Of a stretch of DNA of 17,180 bases, positions 1 through 8,500 are shown piece after piece. The position numbers were made by a program, and so were the translations under genes. Location of the stretch: positions 1-17,180 of the forward strand of contig CALGGV010000301.1 in the NCBI GenBank assembly GCA_937915725.1, written 5' to 3'. Numbering within the stretch: position 1 is the first letter of the stretch; the number at the start of each line of letters is the position of its first letter. The notes under the pieces were generated by a model. The model saw only the letters and a list, made by a program, of their open reading frames with translations, was not told the DNA's origin and did no database searches. This stretch comes from an uncultured Selenomonadales bacterium (GTDB taxonomy: Bacteria > Bacillota > Negativicutes > Selenomonadales > Selenomonadaceae).

Positions 1-15
1 TAAATCTTTTTCAGA

Positions 16-46
16 AAATAAAAGCCGCTGAATTTTTACAACGGCT
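16..46 (-). terminator. Rho-independent terminator of the rpoB-rpoC-aroH operon
   Basis: Read on the minus strand, an 8-bp stem (AGCCGTTG with CAGCGGCT, one G-U pair) closes an 8-base loop and is followed by TTTTATTTT. It lies 20 bases past the aroH stop codon. A run of seven T follows the stem on the plus strand too (48-56), so it may also stop transcription entering from the left. Nothing else is visible in 1-66. Confidence 0.85.
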
Positions 47-66
47 GATTTTTTTATAAACCTTTT

Positions 67-432
67 TTAATCTAAGTTAAGGTCTGGGCGTAAATTTTGT
101 GCGCCTTCCAAATATACGTGATGAATTTCAGCGGGAGTTTTTTGCACGTCCGCCAATACTAAAACTCTAATGCAACGCGGCAAACTTCCTTCAACAAAAG
201 TTTCTTGAACGTCGAAAAGTGGTACGAAATTAAATCCCGGCAGTTGACGTAAACCGGTTGTTGGAAAAGCCGAATCTAAATCATTTGTCGAGGAAAAAAT
301 TATTGCGCCAACGTTCTCAAGTGAAACTTCGTTTGAGGAAAGTATTTTTGTTATGAGTAACTGAGCCGCCCGCCAAATTTCTTCTTTGGTATTTTCATTT
401 ACGGTTATTGCTCCTCTAATTCCGCGCAACAT
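67..432 (-). CDS. aroH: Chorismate mutase, AroH class (monofunctional)
   Basis: This is a 121-residue AroH-fold chorismate mutase, which converts chorismate to prephenate in the cytoplasm for phenylalanine and tyrosine synthesis. The N-terminal RGIRGAITV, the CIRVLV strand and the C-terminal VYLEGAQNLRPDL match the B. subtilis AroH family over its whole length. By alignment from memory, the active-site residues of the B. subtilis enzyme (Arg7, Glu78, Arg90, Tyr108) correspond to R6, E77, R89 and Y107. The position of Cys75 is Asp74 here, a substitution I believe also occurs in other members. The ATG is preceded by AAGGAG (441-446). The gene starts 17 bases after the rpoC stop, so it is almost certainly co-transcribed with rpoBC, and a terminator follows directly. 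Linkage of an aromatic amino acid gene to rpoC is unusual and has no obvious functional meaning. Confidence 0.93.
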   Translation of the reverse strand: MLRGIRGAITVNENTKEEIWRAAQLLITKILSSNEVSLENVGAIIFSSTNDLDSAFPTTGLRQLPGFNFVPLFDVQETFVEGSLPRCIRVLVLADVQKTPAEIHHVYLEGAQNLRPDLNLD

Positions 433-449
433 TAAAATTTCTCCTTTCC

Positions 450-3400
450 TTAAACATTGGTAATAATATCATCTTCGTCTGCATATTCGTTATCCTGTTC
501 CGGTTCAATCGTCGTATCAACAACTTCCAAATTGCGATAACGCGGCATACCTGTACCGGCAGGAATGAGCTTGCCAATTATGACATTTTCTTTTAATCCA
601 ATAAGTGGATCTATTTTGCCTTTAATAGCCGCGTCTGTGAGTACCCTAGTTGTTTCTTGGAAACTTGCCGCGCTAAGGAAAGAATCAGTAGCTAATGAGG
701 CTTTGGTGATTCCCAAAAGGATTGGTTTAGCGACGGCGGGCAGACCGCCATTTTCTATAACTTTGGTGTTGGCGGATTCAAAGGCGTTTATATCGACGAA
801 TTCGCCGGGCAGAAATTCAGTATCGCCGGACTCTTCGATTTTTACTTTGTGGAGCATTTGCCGTACCATGACTTCTATGTGTTTATCGTTTATTTCGACG
901 CCTTGACTCTTGTAAACTTTTTGGACTTCGTAAACTAAATATTGTTGGGTGGCTTTTAGACCATTGACGCGCAAAATATCGTGGGGATTAATTGCGCCTT
1001 CAGTTAATTTGGTACCGGCTTTGATAAAGTCGCCCTCTTTGACGCAGATTCGCGAGCCAAAAGGTATTGTGTATTGGCGCAGGGTGCCGAGAGCCGGTGT
1101 AACTGTTATCAATGGCAGATCATTTTTTTCATTGCGTCCAAATGTTACATAGCCGCTAACTTCGCTTATTATGGCGTTGTGTTTCGGTTTGCGCGCCTCA
1201 AATAATTCCTCAACGCGCGGTAAACCTTGTGTTATATCTTCGCCCGCTACTCCGCCTGTATGAAAGGTTCTCATCGTTAATTGCGTACCTGGTTCGCCTA
1301 TACTCTGCGCCGCTATTATCCCTACAGCCTCCCCTACTTCCACCGGACTTTGATTCGCTAAATCACTTCCATAACATTTAATACAAACTCCAAATTGACT
1401 CTTGCACGTTAAGACACTGCGGATTTTGACTTTGGCTCCGCGTGCAACTAAGATTTTATCCACAATTTCAGGCGTAATGACAGTACCACTTTTAGCCGCT
1501 ATTTTACCATTAACAAAAATATCTTCAGCTAAAACTTTGCCAATAAGTCCCTTTTCGTCATTCAAATTGAAATTGACAGTATTAAAAATTTTGACAGTAG
1601 AATTTTGCAAAAGAGAAAGAAGTTCAGGCGTAATGACAGTGCCACTTTTAGCCGCAACTTTACCATTAACGAAAATATCTTCAGCTAAAACTTTGCCAAC
1701 AAGATTTTCAGCATTCAAAGTAACAGCAATTTTGACAGTGGAATTTTTTAAAAGAGCAAGAGTTTCCGGCGTAATGACAGTGCCACTTTTAGCCGCTATT
1801 TTACCATTAACAAAAATATCTTCAGCTAAAATTTTGCCAACAAGATTTTCAGCATTCAAAGTAACAGCAATTTTAACAGTGGAATTTTTTAACAGAGCAA
1901 GAATTTCCGGCGTAATGACAGTGCCACTTTTAGACGCTATTTTACCATTCACGAAAATATCTTCAGCTAAGGTTTTGCCTATAAGATTTTCGTCATTCAA
2001 ATTGACAGTGTCAGCAATTTTAACAGTAGAATTTTTTAACAGGGAAAGAATATCGGGCGTAATGACAGTACCACTTTTAGCCGCTATTTTACCATTAACA
2101 AAAATATCTTCAGCTAAAACTTTGCCTATAAGATTTTCATCATTGAAATTGACAGTATTAAAAATTTTGACAGTGGGATTTTGCAAAAGAGAAAGAATTT
2201 CAGGCGTAATGGTTGTGCCACTTTTAGCCGCAATTTTTCCGTTCACGAAAATATCTTCAGCCAAGATTTTGCCAATAAGTCCCTTTTCGTCATTCAAATT
2301 GAAATTGACAGTATCAGCGATTTTGACAGTGGGATTTTTTAAGGTAGCAAGAATATCAGCAGTAATGGTGGAGCCACTTTTAGCTACAACTTCTCCATTA
2401 ACGAAAATATCTTCAGCCAAAACTTTACCAACAAGATTTTCGTCATTTAAATTACAATCGGCAACGTTGGAAATTTTAATAAAGCCACTGCGAATGGCAG
2501 CAATTTGAGTAGCTAATTTTTTGTCAATGTCGGTATTGACAGTGGCAAATAATTTTTCGCCGGAATAAATATCTTCAGCCAAAACACGTCCAACAATCCT
2601 ATCAGCTAAAGATTCAATAACAGCGTTGCCTTCCATAATTGGAGAAACTTCAATGCCACGAACATTATTTTCACGAACATAAAAAGCAGGTAAAGCAGAG
2701 GCTAAAAGGTCTTCTAAAAAATCATGAGTCAAAATAAAACCAACAGGAAATTTGGAATTATTAAGATGCAAAGGCGCGGCTAATTCCTTGCCCAAATATT
2801 GATGAATAAAAGATTCTCTGCGGCGCAAAAGTTCGACAGGATCCTTAGAACCTAAAATAATAGTTTCAGAAACTAAAGAATGAGTGGTGGAAAAAGGCGA
2901 AGATAAACTACGGCCGCGAAGAGAAATAGAAGGCGCGCCAAAAGAGCCAATTTGTTCAAGAACAGAATCATTTAAGGTGGTGTCCTTTTTAATGGAAGGA
3001 GAAATATCAGCAGCCAAAACACGTCCGGAAAGTTCCTCATGCAAAATTTCTAAGGCGTCAAAAGTATCTTCGGCAAGATAGGCGCGAATCAATTTTAAAT
3101 TAATAAAAGAAACGTCACAATCGTCTTCACGAATAATGACATCTTGAGCCACATCCACAAGGCGACGAGTAAGATAACCGGAGTCCGCAGTGCGCAGCGC
3201 GGTATCAGTTAAACCTTTGCGCGCACCATGACTGGATATAAAATAATCAGAAACACTTAAACCTTCACGGAAATTGGCAGTAATAGGTAAGTCAATAATC
3301 TTACCGGAAGGATCAGCCATTAAACCACGCATCCCCGCTAATTGCCGCATTTGCTGCTTGTTGCCACGTGCGCCACTGTCCGCCATCATAAAGATAGAAT

Positions 3401-5489
3401 TGAAAGGCTTATTAATTTTCAAATTTTCCATCATAGCGTCAGCCACTTGCTCCGTAGCAGAATTCCATAATGCAACCACTTTTTTATAACGCTCGTTTTC
3501 AGTGATTAAACCGATATTAAAATTTTGCTCAACGCGCTTAACCCGCTTTTTAGTATCCTCAATAATAGCAGGCTTTTCAGGCGGCACAATGACATCACTA
3601 ACAGAAACAGTCATACCGGCAATACAAGCATAATGATAACCTAAATTCTTCACGCCATCGATAACTTCTGCAGTAGTCGCCGCCCCACATTCATCATAAC
3701 ATTCAGCAACTAATTTGCCCAACGCGCTTTTATTCATTTTCTTTCCCAATATCCATTGATTATCCTTAAATTCAAATTGACGTAAAACCGTAGGCAAAAT
3801 CTCATTAAAAATCATTCGCCCCAATGAAGTTTGAACTATGGAAATTTTATCGTCCGGTGTCTGAAGGCGCGCCTTTATCTCGGCTTGAAGTGAAAGTTGC
3901 GAACTCTGATAGGCTAAAAGTGCCTCCTCTATACCGGTAAATACCTTCCCCTCGCCCAAAGCTCCGGGTTTTATCGCTGTCAAATAATATATCCCCAATA
4001 CCATATCCTGTGTCGGTACTATGATCGGCTTGCCATCCTTAGGTGCCAAGATGTGATTCGCAGCTAACATCAAAACCCGCGCCTCAGCTTGCGCCTCCGC
4101 ACTTAGCGGCAAATGTATCGCCATCTGATCTCCATCAAAATCTGCATTATACGCCGTACACGCCAATGGATGTAACTTCAATGCCCGCCCTTCTGTCAAC
4201 ACCGGCTCAAACGCTTGTATCCCTAACCTGTGCAAGGTCGGCGCACGATTCAATAATACAGGGTGTTCCTTTATTACCTCTTCCAATACCGCCCACACTT
4301 CTTCATTCCCGCGTTCTACTTTCCTTTTCGCCGCCTTTATCGTCGTATTCCCATCAGCCGATAACTTCTTCATTACAAACGGTTTAAATAATTCTAATGC
4401 CATTTCTTTGGGCAACCCGCACTGATGCAATTTTAATTCCGGTCCTACTACTATTACACTTCGCCCGCTATAATCTACGCGCTTACCCAATAAATTTTGT
4501 CTAAATCGCCCTTGTTTACCCTTCAGCATATCTGATAAGGATTTTAACGCGCGGTTGCCACTACCTGTAACAGGGCGACCGCGCCGCCCATTATCTATCA
4601 GCGCGTCTACTGCCTCTTGTAACATTCGCTTTTCATTTCTCAAGATTAAATCCGGTATGTTAATTTTTAACATCTTTTGAAGGCGGTTGTTACGGTTAAT
4701 GACCCGCCTATATAAATCATTTAAATCTGAAGTTGCAAACCTGCCACCGTCAAGTTGAACCATAGGGCGTAAATCAGGCGGAATAACAGGAATGACAGTT
4801 AAAATCATCCATTCAGGCTTGTTTCCGGATTTACGAAATGCCTCAACAACTTCTAAACGACGAATTGCCCTAACGCGCTTTTGAGCAGAAGGGGAGCGAA
4901 TGTCATTACGTAAATCAATAGCCATTTGCTCTAAATCCAAATGCTGTAAAAGATATTGAATAGCGGCGGCTCCAATGTCAATCTTGACTGCATCGCCATA
5001 CTTTTCACGAAAAAATCTGCACTCGGATTCAGAAAGTAGCTGAAGAAAATGAATGTCATCGGCAGAGGAAGGAGCCTCAAGAACAATATAGTTGGCAAAA
5101 TATAAAACTTTTTCAAGATTTTTGGGAGTTATACCGAGAATTAAGCCCATGCGGGAAGGAATGCCCTTGAAATACCAAATGTGACTGACAGGAGCAGCTA
5201 ACTCAATATGCCCCATTCTTTCCCTGCGAACTTTAGCCCTAGTAACCTCAACACCACAACGATCACAAATAATGCCCTTGTAACGAACACGCTTGTATTT
5301 GCCACAATGACACTCCCAATCATGAACAGGACCAAAAATACGTTCGCAAAATAAACCATCACGCTCGGGCTTTAAAGTGCGATAGTTAATAGTTTCCGGC
5401 TTTTTAACCTCACCATGAGACCAAGAACGAATTTTTTCAGGAGAGGCAAGACCAATGCGCATGGAATCAAAAATATTAACATCAAGCAT
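450..5489 (-). CDS. rpoC: RNA polymerase subunit beta-prime with a large tandem-repeat expansion
   Basis: This is the catalytic beta-prime subunit of DNA-dependent RNA polymerase. Visible landmarks, in order: N-terminal zinc ribbon (C60, C62, C75, C78); the catalytic NADFDGD motif with Mg-binding D450, D452 and D454; the second zinc site (C791, C1362, C1369, C1372); the bridge helix and trigger loop (about 1390-1425) with M1406, R1407 and H1410; and an acidic C-terminus. The trigger loop is not interrupted, so the E. coli-type SI3 insertion is absent. At 1679 residues the protein is some 450-500 residues longer than usual for Bacillota. Nearly all the excess lies between zinc ligands C791 and C1362: a divergent stretch (about 793-942), then a diverged module (around D973) and seven near-identical modules (about 1014-1356). 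The reading frame is intact and all core motifs are present, so the subunit should be functional. The ATG follows an AGGGG-type SD (5498-5503) that overlaps the rpoB stop; the gap to rpoB is 12 bases. Confidence 0.98.
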   Translation of the reverse strand: MLDVNIFDSMRIGLASPEKIRSWSHGEVKKPETINYRTLKPERDGLFCERIFGPVHDWECHCGKYKRVRYKGIICDRCGVEVTRAKVRRERMGHIELAAPVSHIWYFKGIPSRMGLILGITPKNLEKVLYFANYIVLEAPSSADDIHFLQLLSESECRFFREKYGDAVKIDIGAAAIQYLLQHLDLEQMAIDLRNDIRSPSAQKRVRAIRRLEVVEAFRKSGNKPEWMILTVIPVIPPDLRPMVQLDGGRFATSDLNDLYRRVINRNNRLQKMLKINIPDLILRNEKRMLQEAVDALIDNGRRGRPVTGSGNRALKSLSDMLKGKQGRFRQNLLGKRVDYSGRSVIVVGPELKLHQCGLPKEMALELFKPFVMKKLSADGNTTIKAAKRKVERGNEEVWAVLEEVIKEHPVLLNRAPTLHRLGIQAFEPVLTEGRALKLHPLACTAYNADFDGDQMAIHLPLSAEAQAEARVLMLAANHILAPKDGKPIIVPTQDMVLGIYYLTAIKPGALGEGKVFTGIEEALLAYQSSQLSLQAEIKARLQTPDDKISIVQTSLGRMIFNEILPTVLRQFEFKDNQWILGKKMNKSALGKLVAECYDECGAATTAEVIDGVKNLGYHYACIAGMTVSVSDVIVPPEKPAIIEDTKKRVKRVEQNFNIGLITENERYKKVVALWNSATEQVADAMMENLKINKPFNSIFMMADSGARGNKQQMRQLAGMRGLMADPSGKIIDLPITANFREGLSVSDYFISSHGARKGLTDTALRTADSGYLTRRLVDVAQDVIIREDDCDVSFINLKLIRAYLAEDTFDALEILHEELSGRVLAADISPSIKKDTTLNDSVLEQIGSFGAPSISLRGRSLSSPFSTTHSLVSETIILGSKDPVELLRRRESFIHQYLGKELAAPLHLNNSKFPVGFILTHDFLEDLLASALPAFYVRENNVRGIEVSPIMEGNAVIESLADRIVGRVLAEDIYSGEKLFATVNTDIDKKLATQIAAIRSGFIKISNVADCNLNDENLVGKVLAEDIFVNGEVVAKSGSTITADILATLKNPTVKIADTVNFNLNDEKGLIGKILAEDIFVNGKIAAKSGTTITPEILSLLQNPTVKIFNTVNFNDENLIGKVLAEDIFVNGKIAAKSGTVITPDILSLLKNSTVKIADTVNLNDENLIGKTLAEDIFVNGKIASKSGTVITPEILALLKNSTVKIAVTLNAENLVGKILAEDIFVNGKIAAKSGTVITPETLALLKNSTVKIAVTLNAENLVGKVLAEDIFVNGKVAAKSGTVITPELLSLLQNSTVKIFNTVNFNLNDEKGLIGKVLAEDIFVNGKIAAKSGTVITPEIVDKILVARGAKVKIRSVLTCKSQFGVCIKCYGSDLANQSPVEVGEAVGIIAAQSIGEPGTQLTMRTFHTGGVAGEDITQGLPRVEELFEARKPKHNAIISEVSGYVTFGRNEKNDLPLITVTPALGTLRQYTIPFGSRICVKEGDFIKAGTKLTEGAINPHDILRVNGLKATQQYLVYEVQKVYKSQGVEINDKHIEVMVRQMLHKVKIEESGDTEFLPGEFVDINAFESANTKVIENGGLPAVAKPILLGITKASLATDSFLSAASFQETTRVLTDAAIKGKIDPLIGLKENVIIGKLIPAGTGMPRYRNLEVVDTTIEPEQDNEYADEDDIITNV
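1422..2450 (-). repeat. Tandem array of seven 141-156 bp repeats inside rpoC
   Basis: Seven in-frame coding repeats carry the core LAEDIFVNGK, a serine-glycine-threonine turn, ITPE, and a closing TVKI. Taking the Asp of LAED as anchor, copies lie at residues 1027, 1079, 1128, 1177, 1224, 1271 and 1323 (DNA 2409, 2253, 2106, 1959, 1818, 1677 and 1521). The periods are 52, 49, 49, 47, 47 and 52 residues. Length differences are confined to the linker between modules (for example NFNLNDEKG against LNAEN). A diverged eighth copy precedes the array (Asp973, DNA 2571). Many stretches are nearly identical in DNA as well as protein, which indicates recent duplication. The last copy runs into the normal conserved sequence KVKIRSVLTC at the zinc site, so the array is an amplification of a native beta-prime segment and not a foreign insert. 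Confidence 0.95.
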
Positions 5490-5501
5490 AACAAAAACCC
5501 C

Positions 5502-8500
5502 TTATAAGTTGTCGTCATTGTCAAAATTGAAATCGTCAAAAACAAAATCAGAATGAAAGTTGGAATCAGAATTCTCGTCAAAAGAATTCTCAAAGAAATC
5601 TAAATCTTCAGAAGAAGGTTGAAAATCGAGGGAAAAATCATCGTTATCCGGTTCATCAGAAACATCAGGAGTATCAGAAATGGAAGGATTTTCAGGAGGA
5701 GTAGAGGGAGAGGTGCGGCGTTCATCGTCATCATCGATAATGTCAATTTCTTTGGAGTCGGAAGTGAGGACGGAAATATCAAGACCAATAGATTGAAGTT
5801 CCTTGATAAGAACTTTGAAGGATTCAGGAACGCCGGGTTCTGGAATGTTGTTGCCCTTGACGATAGCCTCATAAGCCTTGACACGACCAATAACATCATC
5901 GGATTTAACAGTAAGAATTTCTTGTAAGGTGAAAGATGCGCCGTAAGCCTCAAGAGCCCAAACTTCCATTTCGCCGAAACGTTGACCGCCGAATTGAGCC
6001 TTGCCGCCGAGGGGCTGTTGAGTAACGAGGGAATAAGGGCCGGTACTGCGGGCGTGAATTTTGTCGTCAACAAGATGATGAAGTTTTAACATGTAAACAC
6101 AACCGACAGTAACAGGATTATCGAAAGGTAAGCCGGATCTGCCGTCAGAAAGAATAGACTTGCCGGAAGAGGGAAGGTCGGCGGCGTGCATAGTGTCAAG
6201 AATATCAGCCTCTTTAGCACCATCAAAAACAGGAGTGGCAATGGAAAAACCTAATTTGGAAACAGCAAACCCTAAATGAGTTTCAAGAATTTGCCCGATA
6301 TTCATACGGGAAGGAACGCCGAGAGGATTCAAAACAATGTCAACAGGAGTGCCATCCTCAAGAAAAGGCATATCTTCTTCGCGAAGAATGTGAGAAACAA
6401 CGCCCTTGTTGCCATGCCTGCCGGACATTTTATCGCCGACGGAAATTTTACGTTTTTGAGCAATGTAAACACGAACTTGCTTGTTGACGCCGGGAGGTAA
6501 TTCGTCATTATTATCACGAGTGAAAGTTTTGACGGCAACAACTTTACCGGATTGCCCATGAGGAACACGAAGGGAAGTATCACGAACTTCGCGAGCCTTT
6601 TCACCAAAAATAGCACGGAGTAAACGTTCTTCAGCAGTTAATTCAGTTTCACCTTTGGGAGTAACCTTGCCAACGAGAATATCGCCCGGGCGAACATCAG
6701 AACCGACAGCAACAATACCATCTTTATCAAGATTAGCAAGCAGATCATCAGAAATATTGGGAATGTCGCGGGTTAAATCTTCGGGACCTAATTTGGTGTC
6801 GCGGGCGTCAGATAAATGTTCCTCAATGTGAATGGAAGTAAAAATATCCTTTTTAAGAAGATTTTCGGAAATTAAAATAGCGTCTTCATAATTAAAACCT
6901 TCCCAAGGCATGTAAGCAACAATGATATTGTATCCGAGGGCAAGTTCACCATTGGAAGTGGCAGGGCCATCAGCAATAGGTTGACCGGCGGCGACGCGTT
7001 GCCCAAACTTTACCATGGGAATTTGATTAATGCAAGTGCCTTGATTGGAACGTTGAAATTTTTGAAGATGGAAAGAATCAATGGAGCCTGAATCAGTAGT
7101 AATGGAAATAGAATCAGCGTCAACATAAGAAACAACGCCGCTATTTTTGGCAAGAATCATAACGCCGGAATCTTTGGCAGCGACAGCCTCCATACCGGTA
7201 CCGACAAGGGGGGCTTGAGTTTTAAGAAGAGGAACAGCTTGGCGTTGCATATTTGCGCCCATGAGAGCACGGTTAGCATCGTCATTTTCAAGGAATGGAA
7301 TTAAAGCAGTAGCAATGGAAACAACCTGCTTAGGTGAAACGTCCATAAAATCAACAGTGGAAGAATTAACCAAAGAAGTCTCCTGCAAGTGGCGGGCAGT
7401 AACCCTGTCATTAATAAAACAATCATTATCATCAAGGGGTTCATTAGCCTGAGCGATGACGTGCAATTCTTCTTCATCAGCAGTCATATAAACGACAGAA
7501 TCAGAAACGTGATTGTTAGAAACTCTGCGATAAGGAGTTTCAACAAAGCCGTATTGGTCAATTCTGGCGAAATTGGCAAGGGAGCCAATTAAACCGATAT
7601 TGGGACCTTCAGGCGTTTCAATAGGACACATTCTGCCATAGTGGGAATTGTGAACATCACGAACTTCAAAGCCAGCGCGTTCACGGGATAAACCGCCCGG
7701 ACCCAATGCAGATAACCTGCGCTTGTGAGTAAGTTCAGAAAGCGGATTATGCTGATCCATAAATTGGCTAAGTTGTGAAGAACCAAAAAATTCCTTCATA
7801 GCCGCAATAACAGGCTTAATATTAATAAGCAGTTGAGGAGTAATAATATCGCTGTCTTGAGTAGTCATTCTGTCACGAACAACGCGCTCCATCCTAGCTA
7901 AACCGATACGAAATTGATTTTGAAGAAGTTCCCCAACAGAGCGAACGCGGCGGTTGCCCAAATGATCAATATCATCAATCTTGCCAACACCCGCCATTAA
8001 ATCAAGCAGATAACCAATACTAGCCACAATATCCGAAATAGCAATAGTGCGATTAGAAATATTGGGGGCGCAAAGCATAGTTAAAATTTCATTGTCATTT
8101 TGAACTTTAACAGGAATAGGATTAATATAACCGCCGTGCACTTCATCGGGAACAATTTTAAAAATATCAGCCTCCCGTTGCTGATCCAATTTAGAAACAA
8201 AATTTTCATCAATAAGAGTACCGGCAGGAATAATCACTTCGCCGCTCAAAGAATCGCAAACATCATTTTTAAGTTTAACTTTCCAACGCTCAAATTTTAA
8301 AATATTTTCCACATCTTCATTGGAAAGTTTATGATTAGCAGGGACAATAATTTTGCCGTCAACAGTGAAATCTTCAGCCAATTCTTGATTGATAAGCAAG
8401 CGTTTAGCACCGAAGAAGTTAAAGAAAATATCTTGAGATAAGAAAGTACCTTGAGGGATAACAATTTCGCCGGTGGAATTATTGACAATATCCTGAGCGA

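Noticed and set aside
1360..1440. Trigger-loop insertion of the E. coli SI3 type as explanation for RpoC length
   Set aside because: The trigger loop sequence (LTMRTFHTGG and following) is continuous; the extra length lies upstream, inside the zinc site.
1422..2450. Regular repeats resembling a CRISPR array or a minisatellite
   Set aside because: The units are far longer than CRISPR repeats, have no unique spacers, are in frame, and encode conserved RpoC-like protein.
1402..2508. A long plus-strand open frame of 368 codons opposite the rpoC repeat array
   Set aside because: Repeats with periods divisible by three keep the antisense frame free of stops. It has no ribosome binding site and the sense frame is conserved RpoC.
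4043..4387. Plus-strand open frame of 114 codons opposite the rpoC catalytic core
   Set aside because: It is a shadow of the conserved NADFDGD region, has no SD and shows no family resemblance; its presence reflects the unusual codon use there.
5600..6073. Minus-strand frame of 157 codons overlapping the end of rpoB
   Set aside because: Out of frame with the highly conserved RpoB sequence; low-complexity leucine-rich translation; no start signal.
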